From Riptortus pedestris (Eukaryota; Arthropoda; Insecta; Hemiptera; Alydidae): 64,000 nt of DNA. The DNA lies in contig CM032231.1 of assembly GCA_019009955.1 (NCBI GenBank), positions 92,153,001 to 92,217,000 of the forward strand, written 5' to 3'. A model generated the notes under the pieces. The model saw nothing but the letters and a program-made list of their open reading frames with translations, searched no databases and was not told the origin of the DNA. The translations under genes and the position numbers were made by a program. Every line of letters begins with the position of its first letter. The stretch's first letter is position 1. Positions 21,185 through 34,031 of the stretch are shown here, in pieces.

Positions 21185-22138
21185 GGGGTTCCTGATTGAG
21201 CAAATAAAATACTCTGGATTTTTATAAATATTTGTTGACTATTGAGAGTGGGTGTATATATCCAAAACGAGATTAAGGCGTGTTTATATAACTATCCATA
21301 TATTTAACCATTGATTCAGTATTCTTTTTGGGGATAGGTTTAGATTTTAGAGGGTCTGATAGTTATTAGGGCAAGAAGGAATATGAAGCCGGTAGTAGTA
21401 GCAACAAGATTAAGGATGAAACCTCACTGGAGCAAAGGCACTCAGATGGATCGGCTTAATACATACTCACGCACACAAACACACAACACTGAAGGCGCTT
21501 CTTCACTACCAACTTACATTTGAGTTAAATGAACCTTTGTCCCGATTAACTTGATTATTCTAAAACATTAACATTCTTAGATTAAGATTAGAATAAATAT
21601 CTGATGATTTTTAATTTTAGGTATGAACAACAAAATATGTATGGCACTCATTAGTTTAGATTTGTCTAGATATGTTAACGTAAATTCTAATCGGTTATAC
21701 AAAATTCTAGTTCCTATATGTATAATGCATTAAGAAGCTACTACATAGAATAACTAAACCTTATTATATAAGTGCAATCCTTGCTATAAGGAAAATTCTT
21801 GTAAGCAATAGATAAAAAAAAAAGTGTCTGATTGTCAGTAAAACAATTATGTGAAAATGACTAAAAGGGTCAAAACAATTTGTTTTATATGCATTTCAAA
21901 TTCTACTGAGTAGGATCCTTTCAGTTGAGCTCAACAGAGATCCAGACAACTAAGTCATAAAGTTTGAAGTCAAATAAAGTAATACGAGGAGTATCCAACT
22001 CTATGAATGCGGTAATGGAATTCAATTTCAGACCACACGTTACATTACATTCATACACACGCTAATTATAAAGTCTAAATATGAATTCTTTAATATCTCA
22101 TCTCAGAAGTTAATGGAAATTAGAGAGATTATTATTAC
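21185..22138. other. No gene seen
   Basis: Unique AT-rich DNA without recognised families. Confidence 0.45.
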
Positions 22139-22287
22139 TATTTATTGACGTCTACTTTTTTCTATAATGGCTAATCGTGTTATCTACAGGTTATCACTCT
22201 TTTTTTAAGGATTTAATTTAATAAGTTCGTCGCTAAATAAATTCCAACTGTCCAGGCGGGAATCGAACTCGCCAATCTGGGGGTTTA
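22139..22287 (-). repeat. SINE family S, diverged copy
   Basis: The order is 'attgacgtctactttt', 'ggctaatcgtgttatctacaggttatcac', 'aataagttcgtcgctaaataa', then the B-box end 'caggcgggaatcgaactcgcc'. The CCACCCT side of the body hairpin is lost. Confidence 0.8.
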
Positions 22288-22774
22288 TTTGTGAAGGAAT
22301 TGGATCTTTCCTCTCCCTGACTTACGACAATGAATTCTTACAAAAGAAAAATTAATATCAACCATTAGATTTTTTTTTTCCTTCCTTAAGTAACACAAAA
22401 GGGGGGCCAGCACAAGAAGCTCTGGTATTATTATTGTCCTAATCTAAAATATATTATTTGATTCGCTGAGCCACAAGGCGATATTGAATTGTGCAGTAGA
22501 ATGATGTCACCATTACTCCCAAAAACCAAATGTTGAAGAGTGAATATAATTAAAGGTTAATAATGCATATGTTGCATATTTCATAGATCACAGATGTACT
22601 TCAAAGACATATCATACCTCTTACTAAAGAATTTATAAAACACTGGGTGAGACTTTGCTCCAGAACTCTTTAGAGACTGAATAATAAGGGTATTTTTTGT
22701 CTTTCCTACACAAAACATTTTTGCATTTCCTGGTTGTGCCTCATACTAGCATAAACCACACATACTAGTGCCGA
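22288..22774. other. No gene seen
   Basis: Unique AT-rich sequence. Confidence 0.45.
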
Positions 22775-23421
22775 ACATTCGAAATATATCCGTTACTATA
22801 CGTCGGAACATAAAATTTGTATAGGACCAATCTTATTACAAATTGAATGATGTATAAATGTTGATCTAAACATATTTCTCTATCATGAATATTAACCGAG
22901 ATATTTGGATTTTGTAGTTTTCCGCTGTCAGTAAACCCCCACTCCTACTCATGTCATATTAATAATAAGTTGTTATATCATAACCACATCATTACAAGAT
23001 TAAGTACCACACATTGTTTTCAATGAACTTTTACTTTGTAAGATATATGCAAATACGTTTGTTGACTCCCCCCCCCATTCATTTGTTCTTGGATTACTAA
23101 AATTTGAGTGATTGAGATAAACATTATTCTGATTCATTAAAAATTACAGCAATAGCTATAGTTAACAGTTTTCAAGAATAATTAACATGTTAGACAAACA
23201 TATTTCATTAATTGTTATTTCCGGTCTAGAATATTTCTATCTATCTGTTCAGCTCTGCGATTTTGGCTGACCTGTTTGTTTACAATCAGACGCTTTCTGT
23301 TACAGAGGTTATTAATTAAATTGACTGAATGATTTCTCATTACCGTTGTATTCATTAACACGGTGGTGTTAATATGCGTGGGAAATCTGCTTAGCTTACG
23401 CAGCTCCTGCGTGACGGATTT
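22775..23421 (-). mobile_element. Family A long form, core to 5' end
   Basis: It has core blocks ('cgaaatatatccgttactatacgtcgga', 'atattaaccgagatatttg'), 'cagtaaacccccactcctactcat', and the long-form segment with 'ggattactaaaatttgagtgattgagataa'. The terminus is 'gggaaatctgcttagcttacgcagctcctgcgtgacgga'. The microsatellite and 3' end are absent. Confidence 0.85.
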
Positions 23422-23794
23422 ATATATACTGTCGGAATTAATACACGATTTGATTAAAAAAGATAACTATTGTAACGTAACTAGTATAGAAGAAAACCTC
23501 AGCCAGGAATATTTAAGTGTACCTAAGTTGGTAGAGATACATAAAATCATACAAATGTTTGCCCTAGCACTGGCATTTAGATAAGCCACTGTGGATTATA
23601 AGATATATAAGATCATCAGCTAATCCCTTCTTACAAAGAAAAAGAAGTGAATGAAAAGTAATTAACAATCCTCTAAAGTTGGGGAAATGAGACCACCAAG
23701 TAATTAATGAGATTGAAGAAAAACTCTATTGCCGAGGGGGACGTGGAAAGAGGCCAGGAAAACAAGAGGGAGGAAGAGAGGAGGGGGGGGGGAG

Positions 23795-23798
<4 letters not shown>
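23422..23798. other. No gene seen; purine-rich lead-in
   Basis: A unique stretch becoming purine-rich before the GA array. An open frame crossing 23363-23584 is partly family A and not coding. Confidence 0.45.

Positions 23799-23882
<84 letters not shown>
23799..23882 (+). repeat. (GA)42 microsatellite
   Basis: A perfect GA run, preceded by a G10 tract near 23784 and followed about 50 bp later by a TC-rich patch (23935-23953). Ser-Leu or Arg-Glu open frames over it are artefacts. The long purine strand could form triplex (H-) DNA. Confidence 0.95.
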
Positions 23883-23885
<3 letters not shown>

Positions 23886-24249
23886 GGTTGGTCTGGCCAT
23901 GAGAGTGATTGAGAGCAGGGGACAAGAGTCCCTTCTCTCCCTCTCTCTCTCTCACCCCATTCCTCCTTCGTTATGGCTGACAGTGGCTCTCACCCCAACC
24001 CAAACAGCAGCATAAATCCTTTAATTAAACCAGCCAGCTCTGAATAATGACCTCACTCCTGCCCACAACTCTCTCATCCTCAACCCAAGCCTCTTAATCA
24101 TTGCAATTCACCAAATTCTTAAACAGATCAAGCAGGCCAACAAAATTAGCCAAGCTAGGGGGTCTTAGCTCTGTTCAAGTCGCACCTCAGGGAATAATTG
24201 TTATTTGGAAGAATGATGCTCGCAGAACATTTGGTATCACAACAAAAAC
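23883..24249. other. No gene seen
   Basis: Relatively C-rich sequence (23930-24080). No motif recognised. Confidence 0.45.
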
Positions 24250-24517
24250 GGAGAAAATTCGAATTTTCGAAAGTCCCCACTCTACAGTTTGGTAGTAATC
24301 AAACAAGAGTTTGGTAACGATCATACATAAATTGAGACTGCTAAAGCGTTAACAGACAAATATATAAATATAATTTTATATTTTAGAACGGACCTAATTT
24401 TCGTTATCTCCAGGGTAGGGTCGATGGACTTTTAAGGACATTTTTCAAAAATTGCATGAGTGCAACCACTCTATAGCTGTTTCCTGTAAGGGAAATCTCC
24501 TAAAACATTTTCATTGG
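24250..24517 (+). mobile_element. Family A 3' half with unexpanded microsatellite
   Basis: It runs from 'aattcgaattttcgaaagtcccc' through 'taaagcgttaacagacaaat' to 'gaacggacctaattttcgttatctccagggtagggtcgatgg' and the end hairpin 'gtttcctgtaagggaaatc', followed by TCCTAAAAC. Between the two blocks there is only 'atataaatataattttatatttt', so this copy shows the slot without a long TA run. Confidence 0.8.
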
Positions 24518-24569
24518 ATCTATTGCAAAGGCGTGGTCTCAATAATATGGTAAACCATCACGCCCCTGA

Positions 24570-24692
24570 GAGTCATGAATATAATTCCCGAGGAGTCCTG
24601 CTGAGTTTGTCACAAAATAAAATCCTCATTCCCACTCTGAATAGAAAAGAGTACCTGAAGGCCAGAGTAATATTAAGTGGACGATAACAGGT
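24570..24692 (+). repeat. Possible highly decayed SINE family S
   Basis: The order 'attcccgaggagtcctgc', 'tttgtcacaaaataaaatcctcattcccactctgaatagaaaagagtacc', 'taagtggacgataac' follows the SINE layout, but identity is low. Confidence 0.3.
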
Positions 24693-27600
24693 AGCAATGT
24701 TAACAAATGTTCCCTCATTAGGGAATAAAGCTATCTCCGTAGGACGCAAGAAAGACCTAGTCGCAGGACTAGTGGATAAATAAAAGTTTTTTGTATAGGC
24801 CAGGTCTAGGGATATAATCCAAAGAGCAACAAGTTACGGTTAGTAATGGGAAGATGTAGTTTCTGTTTCGTCTCTATGAATTAAACCCTGTCCAAAGAAT
24901 ATGCCTATAAAATAAGAGCTAACTTATCAAGCTCTGGGACGACTTGCAGGCGAAAGACCAAAATTATACTAATTTCAGGAAATTGTAATAAACGATTATC
25001 ACTCCCATTTATCCAATGTTTCTAATGGCATTGTTAGTCATATTTTAATAAATTAAGTCGAGTTGTGTGCATATTATAACACTAAGGGCTTGGAAACGTT
25101 GAAGTCAGATATAAATTAAATTTTAAGAAAATGTTTCACTGAATTGGTGCCGTTATGAGGTGGTGGGAGGACGACAGATTTAGCTTGACTTTCTTGTACC
25201 CCCTTCCAATAGGATAGGTCAAGTGTAGGAAGGCAATCAATAAATCAAGCTGCTTCCATTACTCCCAGAGATGCTGCTCCTAATCATGGGTAGATTAGTC
25301 TATTTCTAGATAGGTGTCCACAGAAAGAACCCTAAACCCGAGCAATTGATATCTAACTCTAAACATTAGTCCAAGAACTAGTTAACTATCTCTGTTAGGC
25401 TGTTCTACTCAGCGATATTAAGCGAATTGAATATCAGGTGATGTGAAGACCCAAAAGAGTAATTTTTACTTTAATGCCATTCTGTAGGGACAGATATAAT
25501 GAAATCAGTAACTAATATAATTAGTCAACAACAAAATACATTAACAGGGGGGAGGGGGATACAGTGGTTAAAAGCCGCACTTTTATAGGAGATAGTCTTC
25601 CTGCCCGGACTGGAGCACCGGTGAGGTAGATTATATTTATAGAAGATCACGCCACAGGAATGGAAAGCTCAAGGACTTCCCACACTCGGTCAGGAAAGTT
25701 CATTGGTATACAGGCTGACGTCATCCTAAGTTCTCTCAATGAATGTCTGGATAGTGTTCACAGCTACATTTCTGCTGAACAAAGCAAGGCAAAATGATGG
25801 TAGGGGCTTGAGAACTATATTCACCAAATCGAAAAGTGGAGTTATCTTATCATGAAGAATATAACTCAATAATATTGCTGAATAAAAGTAACACTTCCAG
25901 ATCTATCGTATGATACTAAAATACCCATTCACGCAAGTACTGCAACAACTGCTGGAATGGAACCTCAATGATGGCATCTCAAATTCCATACTGCATTTCT
26001 TTCATAGTGAGAATCAAAATTGCACAAGACATAAAATTAGTGCTCTAGACACAAAATGTAAGGGATTCACTGAAGTCTATAAGGAAACAACATACGAAAA
26101 TGTTATAAAACATCTTAAAACGTAAGCTCCTTTAAAACTAATTCTTAATAATTGTAGGAAATAAGATGATGAACAAGACTTAGCTATACATGTATTCCCC
26201 CCTCCCTCGGCATAAAAGAAGGAATATATTTACGATTTGTCATTTCAAACATTCTTTGAAACCCCAGACCTTTTATGTAGCATATTTTTAAAGAAAGTTA
26301 TGATAAAATCGCTTTAAGACTATAACTCTAATAACTTTCTAAGGAGATTGTTTTCCTTCCAAATAGATCCATTCTTTAGGGATTTCTACAAATAGGGTTA
26401 ATGGGAATCAGTGATTTAATTCGTGCCCATAGCACCTGACTCTTGTAAACTAGTTACATCATTACAATATGTATTATGCGATTAAAGATTTTATATGTGA
26501 AAAACTATTCTCAAGTACTTTAGACCATGTTCTTAAAAAGTACGAGTGCTTCAACACTGAAGGAGGTACCATACGTCCAACAACTTGCATTTGCAGGCTG
26601 CAAATTGTTAAGCCAAGTAGAGCATGAATTCTACCACTTTAATGTGGTTGCCTAACTGTTGCCTTCCCGTGATAGTGTTTCACGACACAATTAGCCGTCT
26701 GTTTTCTATTGTCTCATCACATCACTTAACCGTGGCTATTATTAACTAGGTGTCTTTAAGTTGGTTTTCACCAGTCATACCTCGTGATATATGTACATTT
26801 ATTTAATTTACTCTACATTTATTAGAGCTCTACATAAAATAAAAAGCTATTTTCCTCAAGGCAGAAGCATGTAGAGAAAACAACGTTATTTAGAACAGGG
26901 GCTTAATAAAATTTTTACCATAAGACCAAGGCCAATTAAACCCAGAAATATTGTTGAAATTTACGACTTTAATAAGAGATCATGTTGACAGCAGAACGCT
27001 AGGCAGCTGTAGAGGAAGGTAATAATGTTTTCGCGGTGCCTTCAACCCTCTTGCGGTGTGTAGCAATCCCGGCTCAATATCGGCAAAACCATCCAGAAGA
27101 CTAACTCATAAATTAGAAAACTTAAATTAAAAATGTCGAGAATAAGCGATAAAATAAAATAATGACAGTCTCATTATGATCAGTTTTCCATGTTGACTTT
27201 AGCCTCATATAACTTAGATTAATGTTAACAAAAGCGGTAATAGCTTATGATACTTTATATTTTAAACGAGAAAAATAACATTTCATTATAACTTTAAAAC
27301 ATGTTGAAATGGGCCTAAGGGAGCAAAAATAATAATTTCAGATATTTAAAAATCGTTCTTCGAATTCATGACCATTTAATGTTTAATGTTAAATTTATTC
27401 AGTTGTTAAGAATTTACATACAACAGCTGAAATTGAGAGGAAAGGGGCTTCGATTAGATGAAAATTGCAATACTCTTCTCCTTAAATTATTACTAAATAT
27501 CTGAGTGAAATGTAAAGTAGTAATAATAACTCCAAATGATATTAAGAATTAACAATAATAAAATATACTGTGAACTTTAAAATCATGGAATTCATAACAA

Positions 27601-28629
27601 ACGTTTAAAGAAATACTCAATACGGCACATAGAAACACAGAAAAAGGAATGCCATACTTTGGTTCAAAAGACTAAATTTTAGCTAGTCGTATTCAAAGAT
27701 TTGATAATTATCGATTTCTTTACACAAGGAAGGAATACTATGGTTTGTTCATACTTTGAAAAAAATACTAATAGTAATTCAAATCACTGAACGCGACTTC
27801 CTAAAAATGAGTAATTTTAGGTACAACAAGCAAAAATGTTAACAATTCGCAGACAATTTTAGGCTGTCAGCGCCTTCAGTAAATAATCAGATTGAACTAT
27901 ATGCATATTTAACATAAATAAAATATTTCTCAAAGTCGATAATCTTCAGCGCCACTTTTTCTTAAATAATGGCAGAGGTTCCGTGCTAGAAACATTGATT
28001 TGTGCTGTTATCTGAAACCACAAGAGTATACTATACATCGTTATAATGGACGCATTAATTATTTGATGCATGTAGCACATCACGAGCTATTGCTGAACGA
28101 AAATTGCAAGCAGTAGTTCTTGTAATGACTTCATCAACGCAGCAGCTTCACTCTCTCTTCTTCTGAACGTGAAGTTCAAATGGATTCGCCAAAGTTAATT
28201 CTGTACAACACCGTTCATACGTTGGTACTGCACGTCCAGCGTTCTGGCATAAATGTCTAGAACAAACATCAACACCCAATATAGAGTACGTTAGCAGCAT
28301 CCCCGACATATTTCAACAAGTACTTGTAAAGTAGTACTTTGGAACGGTCGTGCTCGATTAGGCATTTATAATCCCATTCTTAGAGTCAGACTTTCTTATT
28401 ACTTCCACGCGTAAATAAAAAAAACCTATCAACATGTTGGATCTTTGATACTAAGAAATGAATCAGAAATGCGGTAGTGGGTCAGAATTATCAGAAATTT
28501 GAAGGAAATAAAAATTCAGAAAAAACAGCATGTAATCGAGACAGACTGAGCAAAAAGTTACCATTACTTCTCGACAATCAGGTCTCAAATTTACTTAGAA
28601 AATGTATACAAAATGTGAACAGTTCATTC

Positions 28630-28633
<4 letters not shown>
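24693..28633. other. Unique sequence, no gene supported
   Basis: No repeat family was recognised across about 3.9 kb. A 71-codon plus-strand frame (25910-26125) has no known motif. A G-rich patch 'ggggggagggggata' lies near 25547. Confidence 0.45.

Positions 28634-28698
<65 letters not shown>
28634..28698. repeat. (TA)32 microsatellite
   Basis: Uninterrupted TA, not flanked by family A or B. Confidence 0.95.
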
Positions 28699-28699
<1 letters not shown>

Positions 28700-28995
28700 T
28701 ATGAGCGAGAGATTTTGGATTAGCTTAAACAAGAAACGAAGAAAGGCAATTTAAACAAGATTAAATATATACAAGAGTTACTTAAGAAACAAACAAACAT
28801 GGAAGGAAGGAAATTTAAGAGCATTACTCTTCCTAACTGATCTTTAAGGAGTCGACTATACAAATAAATATTTTAAGATTATATTTTATCATTTCCTTCA
28901 TACAACCGCCAAACATATTGCGAGTTTTCAATTTAATTATCTTAAGTATTGTACTAAACTGATGATAATAGAGTGTTTCTGTCGCTGCTTCTTAT

Positions 28996-29037
28996 GTTAA
29001 CTAAGGCTAATTGGGACGGGCTATCTTCAGTTATCTA
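28996..29037 (-). repeat. SINE family S, 40-bp fragment
   Basis: 'taactaaggctaattgggacgggctatcttcagttatctac' matches the internal SINE segment. The flanks do not continue it. Confidence 0.55.
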
Positions 29038-29279
29038 CGTATTAGCAGATTTTCCCTGGCGAGATGAGGTCGTTCTCATGGCTTGATTTTCTTTTAGTTA
29101 GATCATTAACTTGGAACTTTCATGATGCTTATAAGAGAGGAAAAATCAGACTATGGTTTCCCATTACCTTCTGTTCTAGTCAGAGATGCAAATTTTAGCC
29201 GTTGTGCCCCTAGATACAGTCACTACCCCATTTACGCTGAGGGTGACTGTATCATTCATGAAGCGAGTACTTTAAAATA

Positions 29280-29455
29280 TTGATGCTCTACAATTGTTGT
29301 TCTAAACATTTTCTCGTAACGCAAATATTCAGCCATCAATAAACCCCCACTTCTACCCGTGGGATTTTTTTTTTTAGAATTAGAGAATATATGGTTAGTG
29401 GGACCACCGTGTATTATGCGTCCCGTGGGAAATCTGTTCAGCTCGCGTGTGACTA
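29280..29455 (-). mobile_element. Family A fragment
   Basis: It has 'gctctacaattgttgttctaaac', 'catcaataaacccccacttctaccc' and the terminus-like 'gtgggaaatctgttcagctcgcgtgtgac'. It is old and internally deleted. Confidence 0.6.
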
Positions 29456-30504
29456 TTTCATAATGAACCTGGGAATTGGTTCGAGCTCGGGGCCAACGTA
29501 CGGGTAAAGCGAATTGTGCAGAACTGTATATTAATAATTACAATATAAAATGGATATCGAATTCCTTCAATTTATGGATACTCACTAAATATATATAAGG
29601 ACAGTGATGGACTGAAGAATGGGAGATCAGCCACACTGAATATGTGTCCTAGTCGTAAACACAGATCCAATGAACAAATGTTTTTCTAATTTTTAACGTA
29701 TTTTTTCATATTATGAAGAGGAAATCCTCCAAAGAAGAAAGATTTCTTTTAATGAAAAGTGTATAGACTATTTAATGATTTATATAATAAAATTTAAATC
29801 ATATTTGACAGACTAATGTAACAACAGGCTGCAGAAGAAATGTACAAATTATAGAAAAAGGTTCCGCAAACAATTTCATTGAGAATAAAAATGCTTTAGC
29901 CAGTCTTGTATTTCTTTGTACAAAAGGAGAAAGAGATGCCTATTGACAAATTTGTAGATGATAAATCTGGCAGACAATAGAGGTGAGGGAAGCTGCCTCC
30001 CGCCCACCAACTCTGGCTATTAAGACAATTGGGGAGGTCCCCCTTCCAATTACTGGGGGTCGCTCATCTTCTCAACATCTCCTAGGTCAATCCGATAAAA
30101 TAAAATTATAATAATAACAAATAAATAACCTATTATTCAAAATTAAACAAAGTATAAGTAGATCGTCACTCTGCTCACATGTACAATTTTATAATTTGTA
30201 ACCAATAGTTCTAGAGTTGCATGTACTCATTTTGTTGTATTGCTAAATAAAAAACATGTTCAGTTAAAAGACGCGCTACATTTCGTCCAGGACCTGCACC
30301 TCTCCCATCCTAAACCATTTAGTGTGATCTGAAACTAGGACCTTCAAGAATGTGCTCTTTAAGAGACAATATTCAAAATTCATTTATTATAGCACTGCTC
30401 CTTAGGGGCGGCTAGGTTTGGTAACCTGCTGAAATAACAAAAGAAATCATACAAATCTTTATGAATCGTTGTGAATAAGTGTTAAAATCAAGTTCAATTT
30501 TTAT
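29456..30504. other. No gene seen
   Basis: Unique sequence. A GC-richer patch at 29960-30090 has no recognised motif. Confidence 0.45.
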
Positions 30505-30769
30505 TTAAAATAGAAAATTCGATATGTCTCCGTTATGACGCATCCGATCATTAACTTGTTAAGTTAATTTTCTACAACAACTGTTGTATAGGTTTAATCT
30601 CTTACTCTAATATTAATTAAGATATTTGTATGTTTTAGTTTTCAGATGAGTTCAGTAAATCCAAAATCCAACAAAAGCGATTTTTACTTAGACGGTCTCA
30701 GATCATCAGCAGTCCTGGGCGCAGAAAATCACCTTAGTTTACCCAACAACGCATGCAAGACGGACTTCC
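30505..30769 (-). mobile_element. Family A, old core to 5' end
   Basis: It contains 'gatatgtctccgttatgacgcatccgatc', 'tattaattaagatatttgtatgttttagttttcag' and a decayed end 'ccttagtttacccaacaacgcatgcaagacggactt'. Confidence 0.7.
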
Positions 30770-31545
30770 TGCTACTTTTCTCTACACAGATATGTAACTA
30801 GGATTTGAAACTAGGCAAATAAGAAAACCCACTAATAAGACAGTTCTTGTGAGTGGGGCTTTTCCCGATTTTACCTTACTCTCCAAATGGCAAAAGAATC
30901 TAATCCCAGCTGTACAATAGTCTCACATGGCATATGCCGTTGAACAGCGATTTACTGTTACTAGTAAAACGGTACAGTCCGGTGGGGAGCAATGAGCCCA
31001 CAATTTAGTTCTCGTTTAAACAAATATAAGAAGAACTTCACCAGATACCCAAAACTGCTCATACAGATGGAAGATTCTACGTTTTAGGAGAGTACAAGTT
31101 CCCTAGTTGTGCATCATCAATATGTCTGTAAGCAATGGTAACCTGGAGAGCAATGACATAGAAGTACACAGATAGGAACTGTCTTCCTGATAGAATAACT
31201 GATAGGAACCGTGACCTGCACTGAGCAAAAAAATCAACCTTTATGAAAAGTGAAATTAATGATGCATAAAATGGTGATTAGTTCTGATTGTGGATGGTAG
31301 AATATCATGGATTCTCATAAAAATAATCAAGAGGACCATATTAAGCTGGTAAACTACTTCATTCCCAGGAAAAAAATTACATTTGATATGAAAAACCTGT
31401 CATAAAAAGGGACATCCTCCTCGTGTAGAAGTTCAGAAATTATTTTAATTTTCACTTCCTCTTAAATAAATTAAAGCAGTTTTCTTCCAGTTACTTTCAG
31501 GGTGTAAATTGGAATTATATTTGAAGTTAAAATGTGTCACTGAAT
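30770..31545. other. No gene seen
   Basis: Unique sequence. Nothing recognised. Confidence 0.45.
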
Positions 31546-31941
31546 AGATTTCCATAAAGGGAAGTCATATATTTAGATTGTACGAATAATATCTTCAATA
31601 TTTCTATCGATAAGAACCGTTGACACATATAAAAACTATATGTCTGTGTGTTGGGGGGGGGGGGGAGGATATAGTGATAGTCAAATACATAATCGTATAA
31701 ATATCTACGTTATAATGCACCAGTAGGAAAATCATATAACTGAACGTTTTCTGACTCAAATATTAACTGAAGTGAACCCTGGCTCACCCTCATGCGATTT
31801 GTGCTCTCAGCTTTAACCTTACACGTCTTGTTTGTTTTAAAGAGTGTTCTTACAAACGGAGGCGCCGACATTAGAATGTGAAAGTACGCCGTTCAGCAAG
31901 TATGAAATCTGCTCCTTTACCGCAGCTCCTGCGTGAAGACA
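31546..31941 (-). mobile_element. Family A, old copy with remnants of both ends
   Basis: It starts with hairpin remnant 'agatttccataaagggaagtca', then 'gtacgaataatatcttcaatatttctatcgat', a G13 tract (31653-31665) where the poly-G core block lies, 'attaactgaagtgaaccctggctcac', and ends 'gaaatctgctcctttaccgcagctcctgcgtgaagac'. It is internally shortened. Confidence 0.65.
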
Positions 31942-32190
31942 GCTCCAATTTTTAAATGGCAATTTTGCATCCGTATTTGGGTGCTTTAGAAAGCACTCTT
32001 CCACCTAACATTTTTTTTTTTTAAATTATGGAGCATTACCAAATAAAAAAATAATTATTTGGAAACTAAGGCAAAAAAGGTATTAAGTTCTGTTTTCTAC
32101 TTACACACGAAAAATCGGGCATATACACTTACCTGAAAAATAAAAATGAAATATAAGAAAATACAGTAGACAAAAAATAGTTATTTATTA

Positions 32191-32304
32191 TACAAGTGAC
32201 GAAAGTAGATCATTTTACAACTCTAGTGAAACGTTTACCCACACGAGCGAAGCGAGTGTGGTAATTTCACGAGAGTTGTAAATTCTACTTTCGTCACGAG
32301 TGTA
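32191..32304. repeat. Foldback hairpin of about 114 bp
   Basis: The left arm 'tacaagtgacgaaagtaga...ttacaactctagtgaaa...acccacacgagcg' is followed, almost without spacer, by its inverse ending 'ctactttcgtcacgagtgta'. The centre CACACGAGCGAAGCGAGTGTG-like palindrome forms the tip. Mismatches are few and short, so the arms pair over most of about 55 bp. Such foldbacks may be MITEs, inverted-repeat satellites or templates for small RNAs. Confidence 0.85.
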
Positions 32305-32404
32305 ATATTAAATTTTTTTTTTTGTAATCGTGTAATACATGATCAGATCTAACCAGAATATGAACAAAATTAGGATGTTGTGAAGATTATGGTATGTTGT
32401 TGGT

Positions 32405-32510
32405 AGGTTATAAGCATGGTTGTGAAAGGTTATAAGCATAGTTATAAAACAACTAGTGATGATTGTGAAGTAGTGCAGTTATAAACAAGTGCAGGTTATA
32501 AACAAGGAAG
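32405..32510 (+). repeat. Short GGTTATAA(G/A)CA repeat cluster
   Basis: GGTTATAAGCAT occurs at 32406 and 32428, a related GTTATAA at 32441, and GTTATAAACAAG at 32478 and 32493. The periods are irregular (15-22 bp). Confidence 0.6.
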
Positions 32511-32871
32511 GTAATTATTATTATATTTAAATTTTAAAATATATTGATTATTTCCACCAATAATTCATTCACATTTCAATTTATTTTGTTAAAATAAATT
32601 CTTACAATGTTAAGAAACATTTAAAAGCATTTAATTTCCAACTTCAAATTATTTTTTAATTTATACTTATTACTAATTAAGAAGGCAATTCACTTTCTTC
32701 ACTCTATTGCAAAACGTTTCACTTTCTTCACTCATTTCAGTTTAGTAATGTTACCATTATTCAACGATTACAGAAAAAATTAAGTAATTATTAAAAGAAT
32801 ATAGTTCAATAACAATATTAGAATAAAATTTAAATAAACAGATGCTAATAACCATGCATTTGAATTTATTA
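32511..32871. other. No gene seen
   Basis: Very AT-rich spacer. Confidence 0.45.
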
Positions 32872-33055
32872 TTTTATTATTATTATTTATTAACGTCCAC
32901 TTTTTGCAACTTTGGCTAATCGGGACGGGTTATCTACAGGTTACCACCCTTTTCTAGCCAGGGTGGGATTTTAGGACGTTATTTAATGAATTTCGTCTCT
33001 AAATAATTTCCTTTGCTCAGGCAAGAATCGAACTCGCCACTCTAGGTTTGCCATA
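32872..33055 (-). repeat. SINE family S, full-length copy
   Basis: On the minus strand it runs from 'ggcaaacctagagtggcgagttcgattcttgcc' (B box) through the body hairpin CCACCCT/AGGGTGG to 'gcaaaaagtggacgttaataaataat' and ATA units. AATTTATTA at 32863-32871 and 33071-33079 is a possible target duplication, though it is AT-rich and set back by about 15 bp on one side. Confidence 0.85.
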
Positions 33056-33823
33056 AAATAAATAATAATAAATTTATTAAGATTACTTTCTTTCGAAGGG
33101 AAAATGAGCTATAGTTCACGAAAGGTTTTATTACCTAACTAGGTGAATTAGAAATAACTCTCGCGGGTTCGGTGCCTAATAACAATAAAATAAATAAATA
33201 AGTTGCACCTTAGATGAGTGGGTTACAATAAAAATGGTTTCCCGATAAAATATAAAGACTGGATTAATTTATACAATAAATAATCCCTCTTCTATTTTCA
33301 CTACATAATACAAATGTTATTTCTGTTCTTTTTCTCTCTCTCTTTACTCACCCGCCGTCTCTCGCTGAAAGCAGTGGGGTTGCTCTAAAGATGGCAGGCC
33401 TTAATCTTTAAAAGCTCTAAGCTCTTACAAATAAAACACTATGATGGAGCCCGACTTTTCATTTAAACTAGGAAAATAATAGGTCCTTCAATCCTAACAA
33501 CAATATAAAAGTTAGTTCTTTCTGTTAACACATTCACTAGTTACACCAACAAGAAAAAAGTACCCATTATGAATTTGAAGAATTTATGCTTATTGTTAGA
33601 TGAGCTGGCACTCGTGAATGGCAATATGAAATTATATTTGCATAAAGAATGAAACAGTTTTAGGCAAATTTCTGATTGTTCATGGTTTCAAACAATTATA
33701 ATTTTCCGACAAAATATAAAGATTGCATTATCTTAGAATTAGCAGAAAATACACTATAAAATTCTGCAACCATTTTGTTGTAATATTTGGAGAGTTTGGC
33801 TATGAGAAAAATCTTTATCTTAG
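33056..33823. other. No gene seen
   Basis: Mostly unique AT-rich sequence. A TC-rich patch lies at 33330-33350. Two similar stretches ('ccgataaaatataaagactgg' at 33243, 'ccgacaaaatataaagattgc' at 33707) hint at a minor old duplication. Confidence 0.45.
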
Positions 33824-33895
33824 AGGTAGGTAGCTGAAATGATAGAGTGCTGGACTAGACATCCATGATATTCAGGTTCGACTCCCGGCAGAAAA
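33824..33895 (+). repeat. tRNA-derived SINE head or tRNA pseudogene
   Basis: An A-box-like TAGCTGAAATGATAGAGTG (33831) and a B box GGTTCGACTCC (33875-33885) are correctly spaced, and the segment ends CCCGGCAG followed by A9. The acceptor stem does not pair, so it is not a functional tRNA. It is unlike SINE family S, so probably a second SINE family or a retroposed tRNA. Confidence 0.6.
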
Positions 33896-34031
33896 AAAAA
33901 TGTTTTTCTTTCAAATTAGTTGGATCCGGAAATTGAAATTAAAAATTTTGAACTCATAAGTATAAACGTTTAGGACTGAAAATATATTCTAAACACAATG
34001 TTTTCTTCCTTTTTTTGTGATAAAGCCAACT

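Noticed and set aside
23673..24015. Ser-Leu and Arg-Glu repeat frames
   Set aside because: Direct translations of the (GA)42 array on either strand.
33824..33895. Functional tRNA gene
   Set aside because: A and B boxes are present but the acceptor stem does not pair and an A run follows at once, so it is a retroposon head or pseudogene.
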